A DNA stretch of 64,000 nt from Antitrichia curtipendula (Eukaryota > Streptophyta > Bryopsida > Hypnales > Leucodontaceae): assembly GCA_951230915.1 (NCBI GenBank), contig OX579638.1, forward strand, positions 20,788,696 to 20,852,695, written 5' to 3'. How positions within the stretch are numbered: position 1 is the first letter of the stretch; each line of letters opens with the position of its first letter. Shown here in pieces: positions 1-13,053 of this stretch. A model generated the notes under the pieces. That model did not search any database, had not been told where the DNA came from, and saw only the letters and a list, made by a program, of their open reading frames with translations. The position numbers and the translations under genes were made by a program.

Positions 1-839
1 TTGAGGAATGAGGTCATGATTTCTAATGTGTCCAGCTTCTGAACAATTGATGATTATTGTGTTCAGGAGTTGCATGATTTCCCGTAACAGTCCTGTATTA
101 GAGGATTGAATATTTGAAGCCGCAGTAGTGCAATTTTCTATATGTTGTGAGTGGAAGTTCAATTTGCTGATTCAAAGTAGTAGGTGGAAGTAAGTAATGA
201 GTGAAGTGAGAATGAATGATCCACGAAGATGGTAGACATAGATGAAGAAGTCATAGCGCCCACATATGTTATAAGAAGTATGGTCGAAGAAAAAATGGGA
301 GGAATAGATGAAGAAGTCAGAGCGTCCACATATGGTATAAGAAGCATAGTCGAAGAAAAAATGAAAGGAAAGGAAATTTTTGAGAAGCGGAGGAGAAGAT
401 GAAGTCCCGCAATGGAGACTGATTTTGTACTTAGTAGATGTAGTTGCAAATTTTTCATATATCTGTGGACAATGTACAGAGGCGAGGAAGTTCTATTGTA
501 TAGAATTAGAAGCATCGCATGGTTACCTTGCGGTTGCTCAGAGAGGATTCTTCCGTGAATTTGCATGGAAAGAAAGAAATGGGAATGTACGTTAGGTTGA
601 AGAGGTTGTGAGCCGTGTGCATTTGTACATAATCTTGGTCTCCGCTTGATATTGAATTGATAATCACTATGCACGAAAAGTGCAGTGACTGTGATTAACG
701 TGCATAAACTTGTAGTGAGGGCGTCATAGGACTCAATTGTGCTAAGTGGAAATGATGAAGTGAAGTAGGGGTCTCTATCTTTTTTGTTAGTTTATTCTGA
801 AGTTATTGATTAATTGAACCTCTTTGAGAACGATTTCAG
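1..839. other. 5' flank or intron of CACTA element, no clear gene
   Basis: No convincing coding region is seen. The stretch precedes the tnp2-like exon that opens at 840 and may be an intron or degraded upstream coding DNA of the same transposon. It contains a duplicated 66-bp segment (about 238-369). A reading frame at 380-595 on the + strand resembles nothing I know. Polypyrimidine-poor DNA ends in TTTCAG at about 834-839, which would serve as the splice acceptor of the next exon. Confidence 0.4.
238..369. repeat. 66-bp direct tandem duplication
   Basis: Two adjacent copies, starting at 238 and 304, share the core ATAGATGAAGAAGTCA and a downstream AGTCGAAGAAAAAATG-like stretch, with about six differences. 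The purine-rich unit lies upstream of the transposase exon. It is probably a local duplication inside the CACTA element. Confidence 0.75.
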
Positions 840-1782
840 GAGTGCTCATTGTCTCAAGGACATGTACGTGGACTTTTCATGCAGGATCTTTCCTGCAGGC
901 ACACAATAGATGTGATGCATTGCGAAAAAAATATATGTAAAAGTTTATTGAAGTATCTTCTTGGCGAGAATGATACGCCAGCAGTGAGGCTAGATCTACA
1001 GAACAGGCGTTTAAGAAATCATCTGTGGCTGGAAGAAACGTTTCCTGGCAGTAACAAATTTGTCATGCCGGATGCGGATTATGTACTTTCACGGGAAGAC
1101 AGAGCAAAAATTTTGAAGACACTTGGAGCGATGAAGATGCCAAGCCGTTACGTATCTAATATTGCACGGAAAATTGAGAAAGGGAAGTTTTCAGGGTTGA
1201 AGTCTCATGACTTCCATGTCATTATGCAACAAATTCTACCAGTATGTGTACGCAGCATTGAGAACCAGGAACTAGCACGTGCAATAATCAAATTGAGCAG
1301 AGTGTTCCAAAGAGTTTGCGACAAAGTAATTAGCAAGGACTCCAAGATGCAACTCCTGCAAGATGTAGCTGAGACTATGGTTCTGCTCGAAAAGCAACTG
1401 CCCCCTTCAGCTTTCACTATTATGATGCATTTGCCATATCATATAGTGGAAGAAGTATTTATTTGTGGTCCTGTCCAGAATAGGTGGATGTACCCTTATG
1501 AGCGGTATTACCGAGGGCTCAAGAGTTTTGTCAGGAATCTTACAAAACCTGAAGGCAGTATGGCAGCGGGTTACGAGCTGGAGGAAGCTGCCGGTTATGT
1601 CACCGAGTATATGTTGAATTATAATTCGACCTCAGCGAGGGTTTGGGACGCTCTAGAGGACCCTCCAATGATGGATGAAATCCTGGAAGGACAAGGGGTT
1701 TCCGCGAGTTTGAGTGCCGAGCGCAGAGAGCTCTTCCACAATTTCGTCATTGACAACGCGGGCTGCTGTGAAGCATACAAAG
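840..1782 (+). pseudogene. CACTA (En/Spm) transposase exon, end of tnp2 domain plus DUF4218
   Basis: The translated product is typical of plant CACTA transposases. It starts with the C-terminal end of the transposase tnp2 domain (motif DVMHCEKNICKSLL near residues 20-35), followed by the DUF4218 region with its hallmarks: GLKSHDFHVIMQQILP, LPYHIVEEVFICGPVQNRWM and YPYERYYRGLKS. The frame is open without an ATG. It reads in from an acceptor-like TTTCAG at 834-839 and leaves at AAAGA/GTGAGT (donor from about 1783), so this is probably an internal exon. The catalytic part of tnp2 would lie upstream; it is missing from, or unrecognisable in, this window. The element is likely inactive or only partly covered. 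The domain call is secure, the exon limits are inferred. Confidence 0.85.
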
Positions 1783-1789
1783 AGTGAGT

Positions 1790-3079
1790 ACTATCTGCCT
1801 CTACGTCCTTGTACATTATGTTATGATTTCTTCGTAGACTCTGAAAGGAGCCATGTGAAAGTGTTTGAGTCTGCAATAATGAAATTAGAACAATCCCGTC
1901 AATGTCTACTGCCATTGCATGAGGTCGTTGGTGAATGACATGAAGGTGATAGTGAATGCCTTTGCAGGGCGCATGTAGAGATATTTTTTGCACACCAAAT
2001 GTTGGTCACGTTCTTGTCAGTCTTGCTAAAGAGGGAGACCATTGTGTATTGAGCGGGGAATTGGAAAATACCAAGGATAGTCTGTACTCCATGTGGTGGC
2101 CCTGTGGCTTGTATATTCAATAGGGAATGAAGAAGGTGGTGATTCATGCTGAAGTAAAATGAGGACGACAAACTTGTCATCCTTCCTTCAGTTCTATCAT
2201 GGAATCATGGAGGGAGAAATGTGTATAGTGGATATATCGTATGTGGTAAATGGGTATGTACTTAAAATTGTGACGTATATTTTGTTGAAATTGGTACCTT
2301 GTTGGCCACTTGTTTATCCATTTCCTAGGATTTGCGAAGGTTCCACAGGTTGTGGTCAAAATAATAGGAGCAATTCACATGTCAGACCGGAAGTGACATG
2401 TTCTTAAAAAAAAATTGTGTCTTTCCAAAATATAAGTCAGTAATAAGCAGAATGGAATTGGCAATGAGTTCGCTTGAACATCGAGTACTAGACATGTCTC
2501 ATGACTTGAGCATGCAGTCCTTGACATCCCTCATGAAGCAAGTGTGTATGATGCCTTCTTCGAGAGTTTGCATTGTGAGGCGCAGTGTGCCTTTCACAAG
2601 ATGCATAGGCAGAATCTGTGAAGGCCGATACGGAAGATGAGACTTAGCAGCAATGACAGATTTGCACACGTAGAGGAATTTGGAATGTGAAAGAGGATCG
2701 CAAAAGGTAAGGAGCTTTGAAACTATTATGATGTAGACAAGCGACGATAAGTTCTAATGGTCCTACAAGCCAGGGAGTTTAGGGAAGTCGAATACAATTT
2801 TGTACAGAAAGGAAAGATGATTGTATTTGAAGGAGTTCACATGTAATTCAGGATCGTTAGTGCCATACAATGGATTTCAGTAGGAGAGCTGAGGAATGCC
2901 GGAAATGCTGAGATGGAATTGCACTTCTGTAAAAAAGGAATGCACGTTGGAGAATGAAGTTGTACTCCTGTTGGAAAGATTAGAGCAGTCATGGAAGTCC
3001 ATATTTTTTATTTTAGTTTGAGCATGATAACTTTTGTGGATGACTGAATTCCAATTGAAAATGTAGACAATACGAAGAT
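1790..3079. other. Inter-exon DNA of the CACTA element
   Basis: Between the DUF4218 exon and the DUF4216 exon no frame longer than about 90 codons looks like protein. The composition is similar to the flanking exons and less AT-rich than the DNA after 5.8 kb. It is most simply intron or decayed coding sequence of the same transposon. No terminal CACTA motif was found in it. Confidence 0.4.
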
Positions 3080-3937
3080 ATGAAGTTAGAGAGGGACGAG
3101 CGAAGAAGAGCTTGGCGACGACAGCATCCACATCAACGGGGTAGGAGAGGGGCCACATATCCTGAGAACTTGTTAGAGCTTCCGGTGTTTGCAAAGTGGT
3201 TTCAGGATGAGGTTGACACGGCATTAGCGGAAGGAGTGGAAGTTCCGGATCTTCTGAAGGACATATCAATCCCACCAAAATTTGAGTGCAAGAAATTCCG
3301 AAGCATGTGGGCATTTGGTTCACGATTTCGAGTGGCTAGTTGTGAGAGCACTTTGTTGACTCAAGACTCAGGCGTTGCAGCCACATTTACGAGGCCATGG
3401 CGTTCAAGTGTGAGGGATCGGAATTTAGTTGAAGCAGACGTAGAGTACATAGGCGAATTGGAAGAGACAGTAGAGTTGGACTATCGCCAAACATGTGTCG
3501 TTGTTTTTGTCTGTAGGTGGGTCAGAGCGAACTATCGCGGACCGCATGCCACGGTGAAGAAGGATAAGTGGGGGTTGACAATTGCTAATTTTGAGTCCTC
3601 TGAGCGATTCGGGAAGGAATCATTTGCCTTTCCAAGACATTGTGAGCAGATATTTTTTAGCGAAATCAAGGAACAGCCAGGTTGGAGAGTTGTTCTTCGA
3701 AGGGAGGTTCGAGGTAGACGAATAGATAATTCAAGCGTGAACATCAGAAGTTCAATGTCGTTTGGCACGGGAAATGACAACGACTATGAAGGTCTGCGTC
3801 CTCCGAGCATATCAGAGGACATGCCAGACTGCCTAAGAACAGCTAGAGAGCTCGAAAGAGGAGATTTATTCCAAGAAGCTGATGGACAGGATGAACTGTT
3901 TGATCGTGCGTTAGGAGAGTCCTCTGAGTCTGACTGA
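3080..3937 (+). pseudogene. CACTA transposon C-terminal exon with DUF4216 domain
   Basis: A 285-codon open frame ends in TGA at 3937. Its middle matches the DUF4216 domain that follows DUF4218 in plant CACTA transposases: FGSRFRVASCESTLLTQDSG, then a hydrophobic VVVFVCRWV strand, a KDKWGLTIANFESS segment, and FPRHCEQIFFSEIKEQPGW followed by RVVLRREVRGR. The last ~60 residues are acidic (SESD end). The first ATG at 3080 is only the first in frame; the real exon may begin later or be joined by splicing to the exon at 840-1782. Same strand, spacing and domain order support a single element. Confidence 0.8.
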
Positions 3938-5800
3938 CTTGATTGTAAATACGGTGAACCCTCTGTCGAAGTCAACGTCTCTGGTAAATAACTCTACAGG
4001 TGTCACTGTTTATTCTCATTATAAAACTGCTGGATGACCTCTTGCCTTACTCCAACAGTAGGTACATATCCACAATCAAAGAAAATAGAGTGTGAATTTA
4101 CTTGTAGAAGCTGCTAATATAACTGTGAATATCAAAGTTCAACAGAGTGGTATTGAAAAAAGAACAATGGGAAACTTGGCCTTTTATTATTAATTTGGTG
4201 AAGGTTTGTGGGGATGCAGAGGTTGAAGACTGCAAAGTGGGCACAGAGGATACTACTGCAACACTCAGTGCCAACAATGAAGGTTGAGGTTTCGAATTCC
4301 CGTAAACAGAACTGGGTAATGTTTATGGTAAGCCATACACCCTTTCTGGCTATGTTTGAAAAGAATTGTTCACTTTGAATTCCTTGGATGTTGGAGTGTG
4401 CTTTGAGCATGTGAAATTCCTGTTTGTCACTTATTTTTTCTAGGTTGCAAATACAAATGCAATGATGATTGTATGTAGTAGTGCTATAGAATTTGGAACC
4501 TTCATTTAGCGTGTTTTCCACAGTGAATATGAGCAGTGCAGCTAGCTCAGAAAATTACAAACAAATGTGTGGTCAATGATTTAGGGACAGAGGAAGTAAT
4601 ACTTTTAGGCGCAAGCTTCTGTTGCAGCACCTTTAGGAAGAGAATTGTGATGAAATGTTCCATTGTCTGAAGCTGTGATTTATAGTGGTCATGTCTGAAA
4701 ACGAGGTAGCCCTTTATGAAAGATAGTTCAATGTCATGTGTATCAGGCACTGCATACAAAAGGAAAGGAGCACATGAACAGGTTGTTTGAGTTGCAGGAG
4801 AAGTTGTTTTCAGATAGAATGTGATGGAGCATGCACATTTCAGGTTAGGTACATCTTGTTGAAATATATGAATGTTCATTTCAAGCTCCTAAGTTTGTGG
4901 CGCAGCTCAAAGAAAGTTGGTTTGTAGTCTTTATTTCCCTGACAATGTACATATAAATCTTCTTGGAACTGAGAAGGTTGAGTTTGTGAGTTCAAATGAC
5001 CCTTCATATTTACAAAGCAGGCACATTTGCCTCTCGCAATGTTGCAGATGGAGGTGTTCCTTTCATGCACATGTTAAAGTTCGTAGCAATAGTGTGGCAT
5101 TTCTTTACAGGATCTGGCAATTTCGAGCTTGCTTGCAGAAGAGAATGTTGTGAAGGTGCACTGGAGTCCAGACGTACAGTTCAAATGTTGGGAAGGCTAT
5201 GAATATCCTAGAATGTGTTGTATAAAGGGAAGATGTTTTGAGGAACGTTGTTTACGAAGTCAGGAAGGGAGTGAGTTTTGGTACAGTTAGTGCTGTGCAC
5301 ATGAATGACAGGACCTAGCTAGTAGCGGGTTTATATAAGTAGTGAGGGTCAAAACCGATTTCCTTAAGTTTTTGGAAGGATATGTTTCCAAATTTTTGAA
5401 CATAATGCAGTCTGCAATTCAATGAGCCTGCATTTATTTTTTCAAAGAAGATGCTCTACTTGTAAGTGTATATGGATTCCAAATTTTATTGTGTCAAGCA
5501 AATGTCTGTAGTGCTTTTTTTCCATGCAAAGAATGCAGTGATGGAAGGAAAGAAGTTCTTCCGTAGCATATGCAGTTCATAGACATGCATGTATTTGGCT
5601 ACAGTAACTTCTGAAGGAATTTCCTGTACACTGGAAGACCAGAACCAATAAAGCTTCTGTTGATTATCCCACACAAATGCATTTTATCACCGAAAAATCT
5701 TTTACCTGTTGATAACAACAGACTTCTCTTGATTCTGTCTTGATTATGACCCAACCTCCGGTAGTGTATCGTTGATTATAGTGTTTGGTTACTCTTTCAA
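3938..5800. other. 3' part of CACTA region, non-coding
   Basis: No protein-like frame is seen. Base composition stays close to that of the transposase exons until about 5.7 kb and then becomes clearly AT-richer, so the element or its old insertion may end near 5.3-5.8 kb. I could not find a matching CACTA terminus or target-site duplication, so the boundary is unresolved. Confidence 0.35.
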
Positions 5801-8800
5801 ATTATTTGACCTATAATCCTTTAGGGCCTAGCATGCCAATTTTGGTTCTTTTAAATTGAATTTTGGAAATTGGAATACTCTCTTGGCCTTAGTTGCTCTT
5901 GAGGTGTGAATGAGATGTGAGGGCACGGGTATTCCGCTTCCAATGAGCCATTCGCCATCAAATTTGGAGCAATGATGATTTGTCTATGGCAATTTGAAGT
6001 TGGGAATTTTAGAGTTTCAAAATGCACTGTGGAACATGTTTCTCTATTGAATTTATTTGTATATAACTAAAGAGAGCATGCCAACTTCACTATACTGTTC
6101 AATATAATGAACTCTATTTTCAATAAGAATTTCATGATAAAGTGAGATTTTTTGTAATCATTATGATTTTTCAAAGACATAAACTTTAAAAAATCATAGA
6201 AATTTCATTTTTTTTCCCAAAAATAATTAAAAAATCATATTAAATAGAAAATATGAATGCTTATTTGTGGAAAAATAATAATTTAAATTAAATTATGAAA
6301 TTTTAATATACAAATTTGATTCTAGAAGAATTCAAGAAGTTGCTTGGGACTCCTTAGGTCCTAAAGGGTTAACGCTTCATGAATGGATAAGCTAATAAGT
6401 GGTCATACAGCTTAATTTATGATTGTCATTTTTGGATGGAGTTTTAATTTTTTTTTCAACTTTTCTTTAACCTTGAAAGGACTAAATTAAGAGCCCACTT
6501 TAAGGCTTTTTGAGAACTTGGCCAAGTTCTCTTTTTACTTTATATATTGATTTTTTAGCATGAAACTTTCATAATAACTCCTAATCATCATACTCTACAT
6601 GTGGAGTTTTGTTTCACATCATTCAAATAAATACTGCAAAAGTTATAGGTTTTATTGTTAAATCCCATAGTCAAAGTAGGCAGCAAACAATGTATTTTGT
6701 AAATAGACTTATTAATTTTATTTGATTGAATAGATTGACACCTACATAGAAACCTTTGAAAGATTAAATTCAAATTAATGAGATGAAAGTTATAAGAAAT
6801 TTTATTTTGTGGGCAATGAAGGGAGAACCTGAGGGAGAAAAAATATATGAAATCAATTATTGTACTCATTTAAAAAAATTTAAATAAAATGAAGAAGAAT
6901 CAAACATGTATTGCTTACCAAAATTATTTTTATCATTGGAATCGACAATTTTCAACTTTTTGTCAAAGTTATCAACAATTTAGATCATTCTTTCATCATA
7001 TATTACCTTTGATAATTTTCTTTAAAATGAATATAGAATTATATTTTATTAAGTTTGTTTTCATGTATTTTCAATCTATTTTTCAACATATTGACTTAAA
7101 TGTACAACTAATGGGATATACATTTTTTTTTTTAAAGTTAAAAGATAAAACTTAACCTTTAGTATAGAAAGTTCATATATAGACCACCATTTCATTACCC
7201 TCAAGAGATTTCATGTTTAGAGTTGATGTTGCCATAAAATCAACTTCCCAAGATGATGAGGATCCCTTGCATAGTAGCACCTGTACACAAAAAATTCCTT
7301 CCACTATGGGCACTTCTACTGTGCAAAGTTAGACTATCTTGAAGACAACGGAGAAAACAAAGATGACATTGAAATGATTGATTGAGCTACATCTATTAGG
7401 AGCAGTCCATTGTTGTGAAATAGATGGGGGCATTAGTTGATAGGAAACTAAGGAAAGTGCTAGCTAATAAGATGCATTATATAAATTGAATTGATCAACC
7501 ATGTGTAGTTTGGAAAATGGTTATCAATAGAAAATTTCATCCCTTAGTACTTCACTCGGAGTGCTAGTATATGAACTTGTGAGCGGGAGCCTATGAGCCT
7601 CTATTTTTTTAATTTAGGATTTGTAAATCCATTATAGACCTATGACCATGAAATTAGATGTAAAGATCTACAGTCCAAATGAACAACAAATGAATATGCT
7701 GCTATGCAATTTTTGTACCAAAAAATTGAACTAATACATTTTCAAAAATTGAGATATAATCAAAATAGATAGTGTATAAGCAAACAATAAAGTGGTTTAG
7801 TGGTTTAGGATGTTTCACTGTAAACCACATAATTGTAAAACTGCAATTCATCATAACACCATAATAGGGGTGACATTTATGAAGTCTACAATATAAAAAA
7901 TAACAAAAGTGAGCCAAAAAAGGCAAACATAAATCTGGTGACAAGTAAAGGTTGTAAACATTACAAGCAGTAAATCATGAACAATGCTTTTTGAATGATT
8001 AAATGATCAATGTAGTCTTCATTATGGACCTTTATGTAAATTTAAATGATGAAAAAAGTCCACCTATTTTATTTTACTTTTGTAACTATGCTTTTAAATA
8101 AAAGCAAAAATATCTTGGACATGGGAAAAGCATGCTACAGTCTACTTGCTTTGGCACATTCAATAAAAAAATGTGAATAAAGTTTTTAACACTTTGGATT
8201 CTTGGTAAAGAAAGCTATCAAGATTCTATAGGTGGGCCAAATTTTTATATTGTTTAATTTGTCTTGAAGTTAATTTTTAAAGATTTTGTTTGTATTTATT
8301 TATTATATTGCTTAACCCATTTTATTGTTTAATTCCACAATATATCTTGTAGAAAGAATTAAATAATAAAAAAATTAGGCCCACTTGTAAAATCTTGTTA
8401 GTTTCTTCTTCCAACCAATTCAAATATTAAAATTTATATTTAAAGTAAGAAAACAAAATAAATACTAAAACATGTATATTAGTGAATAAAACTCAATATT
8501 GAGTACAAATTGAAAAATACGCTTGGACCCTAGAATACATTCATAATGTCAATCATCACACCAAATTTATGCATGTAATTCTCCCCATTTATGTACACTT
8601 AAAATAAATTAGTTCCTCAAATGTAACATCGTGAGATCAAAAGTGGTAGGCCGTAGCATGCTTTCACCTTGAATATTTAGAACAAATATAGTAGTAATAT
8701 ATTATATACTATTAAATGTATTAATCCCTAATGAATCTTCAAAGAAGTGTCTTGCTAAAATTACCAACATCCAAAGTTTCTCTTGAATCATCTCTAGACT

Positions 8801-9869
8801 TTTAGTATGAGTTTCATAGTGATACTTCACCTACTCTAAAAAGGCCATGGTGTACTCAGGATCTATAATGGGAAGCTTCTTCTTCAATCCTGAATGAAAA
8901 TCTACCTTCAACAAACTCTTGTTGCATAAAGTGAACGATTTATAAAAATAAGTATTATTGCTCTTGATGACAAATGTTATGCATGTTAATGTCCTCCTTG
9001 ACTTCTAAAACAAACTTTCAATAGCACATTGCCACGTGAAATTGTCTGCATGATCTTGGTTGATAATACGCAACCATGCTTACAAACGGTAGTTGCCATT
9101 GTACACCATAAACATCTTGTTAAAGAAAACTTTCAGATCTTTATCATTTTTCAGTTCTTTTTGAAAGGCAACATTTGTTTGCACCCAATTGGCATTCCAT
9201 GATTTGATAATATCATTTTACATCAATTGTCTTCCCCTCATTGTGTACCAAGGCCAAATAGAAAATTCCATTTCTTTCCATGGAACTATTAGTAACAAAA
9301 TGTAGAGCTAGATTAATGAGATCATTCTTCAATAAATGGATTGACAACTAGCAAAAAAATCATATGACGTAAAGGAATATTTATTTTTATATTTTCCTTG
9401 GTTGATGCCTCAACCGCTCGAGATGAGAAGAAGTGTTCAAAGTTTCCCTCTTTAAAAAGTCATGCAATTGTAATTCTAGACTTCTAGTTGATCTTGAGAA
9501 AGAGGTTGCAATGCAACATTTAATCTTTGTGCTTGTGGATCCTTTTGAGTCAACATCTCTAATATAATGTTCAAATGTAGTTAACTGTCATACATTAAGA
9601 AAAATGACTAATATAATCCAAAAATGAAATGTGAATCTCATCTAATTTAAACAATTTTTTTTGTATTGGATGAGGTTGAAAAATAGCCTAGCTTTTAATG
9701 GATGACTAATAATAACAAGAAACTTGTATTGGCCAAACTTCTTTAGAATCTAAAATAAACATAAAAGTCTAATATTTGATAACTAGATCCTAAAAAATGA
9801 ATCTCTTCCAATGTAAATCGAGATTTAAAAAAGCTATAGTTTGTATATATGCATTGTACAATATGTTAT
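5801..9869. other. AT-rich intergenic DNA, no gene seen
   Basis: Long A/T runs and short scattered frames, none with recognisable domains. CCTTTAGGG and CCTAAAGGG motifs near 5820 and 6355 recall the ends of the TIR family found at 36, 45 and 47 kb. The stretch at 6770-6830 (a phrase like ATTAATGAGATGAAAG followed by TATAAGAAATTTTA) resembles internal sequence of that family, so a decayed copy may be present. Confidence 0.4.
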
Positions 9870-9874
9870 TCAAT

Positions 9875-10595
9875 ATGGTAGCCATTAATGGTTGTCCATA
9901 ATTAAGAAGACCAAAGAAATTGCAACATTTGACAAATCCTAGCATATAGTGCAAACAAACTTGAATCCAAAAAAATATGGTCTTTAATGGATGTCCATTA
10001 AGATGGCAAAATAAATTGCAGCAATTGACCAAAGCGTAGCATATGGTGCAAGCAAATGGGATTCCAGAAGGCATGTCCATTAACAATTGTGCACTGGAAA
10101 TGCAAAAAAATATTAACATTTGATCAAATTCTAAGCATATGTTGGACACAAACTTGAATCCAAAAAAGCATGCTCGTTAATGGTTGTCCATTAGGAAGGC
10201 AAAATAAATTGCAACATTTGACCAAATCTTAGCGTATGGTACAAGCAAATTGGCATTTAAAAAAGTGTAGCCATTAGTTGCTGGAGTCTAGGAAGGCAAG
10301 AAAATTTTAGCATTCGACTAATTCATAGCATGTAGTAGAAGGAAATCTAAGTCTTGAAAAGCATGGCTATTAACGGTTGGGGTTTAGGAAAGCAAGAAAA
10401 TTTAGCATTTGACTAATTTCTAGCACATAGTAGAAGAAAATTTTAAGTTCCGAAAAGCATGGGCGTTAACAGCTGGAATCTAGGAAGGCAAGAAAACTTG
10501 ACCATTTGACTAATTTATAGCATATAATAGAAGGAGATTTAAGTCCTGAAAAGTATGGCAATTAACGGCTAGGATATAGGTAGGTCAAAATGGCC
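9875..10595. repeat. Tandem array of about eight ~96-bp units
   Basis: A diverged repeat recurs with a spacing of about 94-98 bp, seen near 9880, 9975, 10069, 10168, 10263, 10361, 10457 and 10552. Each unit carries an ATTAAYGGYTG-like segment, an AGGAAGGCAA-like segment, a CATTTGACYAA-like segment and an AGCATATRGTR-like segment. Adjacent units in the second half are closer to each other than to the first half. A minus-strand open frame of 119 codons over the first units is a by-product of the repeats. Confidence 0.85.
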
Positions 10596-10599
10596 ATTT

Positions 10600-11374
10600 G
10601 AAAAGTAGAAAAAAAAATAATTTTACCAAATTGTAGCTTGCACTGTACTTACATAGCAAATTCAATAGTTTAGTGCTAGATATTTAAATTCAGTCCAAAA
10701 TAAACTTCAACAATTTAAAACCTCATACTTTGAAAAAATCAACAATAAAATCAAAATAAATAAACGTTATTGGGAAATCACTTCAAAAAGATTGAAAAAA
10801 CACTTATTGTGAGTATACCTTGAAGAGAAGACAAAATCTTTATATAATTGTGGTGGTAGGAGGTAAAACAATCCATGTGGGATAGTATAATTAGGACTAA
10901 GGTAAAACAACCCATTATGGTCAGATGACCCATAGTGGACATCTAGGGAATGATCCCATTATGTTTCTTCTCAGTTTGTGAGATTTTGGCTTCAATGCAT
11001 GTCTTACATGATAGTAATGGAGTGATTAGTGACTTCATTAGGAACTTCCAAATTTATAATGAAAATTCATTGTAAGAATTGACTTTTTAGGCCTTCCATG
11101 TTAAAAAATACTATGATTGCTTTAGGTGAGCAAAATGAACATGATGGATTCAAATTTTTTTGGTTCTAAGGTAGTGTACAGACTCTTTTGGGCCATGTTG
11201 AATTGAGCACTTCAAAAATTCATAGCAAATTTATAATTTGTCAAAAAAATACAATTTCAATTGCTCTCATTGTTTCTCACACTTGCACTATTGTGGGAAA
11301 AAAATTGGAAAATTTCAGCAACCACATGAGGTTAAACTCCTAATTCTGACCACAATGGGATGTTTTATCTTACT
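10600..11374. other. AT-rich DNA flanking the foldback element
   Basis: No gene is seen. The segment around 10855-10900 (AGGTAAAACAATCCATGTGG) is also present upstream of the second foldback copy near 47085, so the repeat unit probably extends left of the palindromic core. Confidence 0.45.
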
Positions 11375-11815
11375 AGGAGCTCAACCTAGTTAAGTCAAAA
11401 GCAGGAATTGTGTTCTATGTAGAACTTTAGACTTCATTTTGGCATAGTATATTAAATTTTTCTAAAAACTTTTAACTAAAAAAAGTTGGAATATCAAGTT
11501 GAATTTCATCTCCAAAAAATCCGTTAGAGATTTCAAGCCTCCAATCAAAAGTTACGAACAAAATTCAGAGAGGGGTTGGAAGGGACAATTTCTTTGACAT
11601 TTTCAAACATCCTCTCTGAATTTTGTCTATAAATTTATTTTGGAGGTTTAAAATCACAAACGGATTTTTGGAGATGAAATTTAGCTTGATTTAACAACTT
11701 TTGAAAGTCCAAAGTTTTTTGGAAAAAGTTATTCTACTATGCCAAAATGAAGTTCAAAGTTTTACATTGAACACAATTCCTGCATTTTCAGAATGAGCGG
11801 TCAAGCTCTCATCTT
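11375..11815. mobile_element. Foldback element, copy 1 (about 440 bp)
   Basis: Two arms of about 200 bp are inverted repeats of each other: AGGAATTGTGTTC... near 11403 pairs with ...GAACACAATTCCTGC near 11770. The inner segments TTTCATCTCCAAAAA and CAAAATTCAGAGAGG each recur in inverse orientation around a short spacer near 11580-11610. No coding capacity. A second copy with the same arm order is at about 47120-47505. Terminal limits are uncertain because the outer arms have diverged. Confidence 0.75.
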
Positions 11816-13053
11816 TGAGTTGTCCCATACCCTTTGAAGATTTGTTATGGACAATGGATTTAATAATAAAAACGACCGCTCAATCCACCATTCCTACTAC
11901 ATATCAATGAAGTAGTTATGTCATGTCATCATCAAAAAATGTCTAGATTGTAGATGGTCAAATGATAGTTGATATTAAATTCAATGAAATTGTTATTGGA
12001 TTCCTTGAATTTCAGCAAATCATCTTTACATTTATTTGTGGATTTGGTTATTTGGTCTTAGAATTAGCAAAAAAAATATTTATATTTTTAAATATCATTT
12101 AGGTCAAATATGCAATCTGAGTATGGTATTTGTTTGAGATGCTTTTGGTTGGACTTGGAAGTGGAGCAATCTTGCACAACAAACAAAACCAGGCAGCAAT
12201 CTCAAAAAGTGCTTTGTGTTTGATCATGTGAAGACAGTAAGATCATAAACAAACTATCACTTGTCATGTCTATAACTCCACTTACTAAAAAGTCATAACC
12301 ATTGTTGTTTGTTGTTTATGATAAGCAAATTGAAGGCACCAAAGGCAAGCTCATTTTTTTACATTGTTTGAATGAGATCATGGTAGAAAATGGGGGCGTT
12401 GAATCCAACCTTTAAGGGATTCATGTGTGATAGTTCTCAAGCCAATTTGAATGCAATTCACATTGTATATGGGTCAAAGGAACCATCCGTTCCAATGGTA
12501 GACTATAAAATGACCTTTTTCACTCGGCAATAAACATGCACAAATATACAAAAAAATTAATTGCCAGAGAATTCTAAAACCAACATATTCGACTCTACAG
12601 ACAATACTAAGATGCAATATTAATTTCTAAAGTGGTTAAAATATATCTAGAAATTAGAGCTTGGTAGTACTCCTTCGAAGCTACATCAAAACCAACAATT
12701 TGTCAATTAGAAGATGGAGTTGCATTTTGGCACTTTTGATACCATTAGTAGGGTGGATTCATGGAAATGATATTATCTTTAACTTTGTTTCTTTTTTCTA
12801 TTTCTTGTCTTAGCTAAACCCTAAATTGCAAACCATTTGAATAATAATTTCATTCATCATTTTCATAGAAACTAACAATAGAAGAATTAGCAAACTTCCC
12901 AACATGCAACCTAGAAGAAACATTGCACAAAAATTCTTTGGCAATTAACTTCAAGAAAATGTGGGTCTGATTTGTTTGATGCCATTTGCAATGATTGACT
13001 TTGAGAATTCATATTGATGACCAATTCTAAGGCTTACCTCTACAAAGGCCCTT
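11816..13053. other. AT-rich DNA, no gene seen
   Basis: No frame or repeat of note was recognised apart from short A/T tracts. Confidence 0.4.

Noticed and set aside
159..674. 171-codon minus-strand frame near the window start
   Set aside because: It includes the 66-bp duplication and reads as Ser/Thr/Phe-rich low complexity opposite the CACTA element.
5815..7165. Possible additional copies of the TIR family (CCTTTAGGG near 5820, CCTAAAGGG near 6355, ACCTTTAG near 7155)
   Set aside because: End orientation and flanking duplications do not fit a defined element; only part of the interior resembles the family.
9790..10149. 119-codon minus-strand frame
   Set aside because: It lies on the 96-bp array and shows repeated peptides that follow the DNA repeat.
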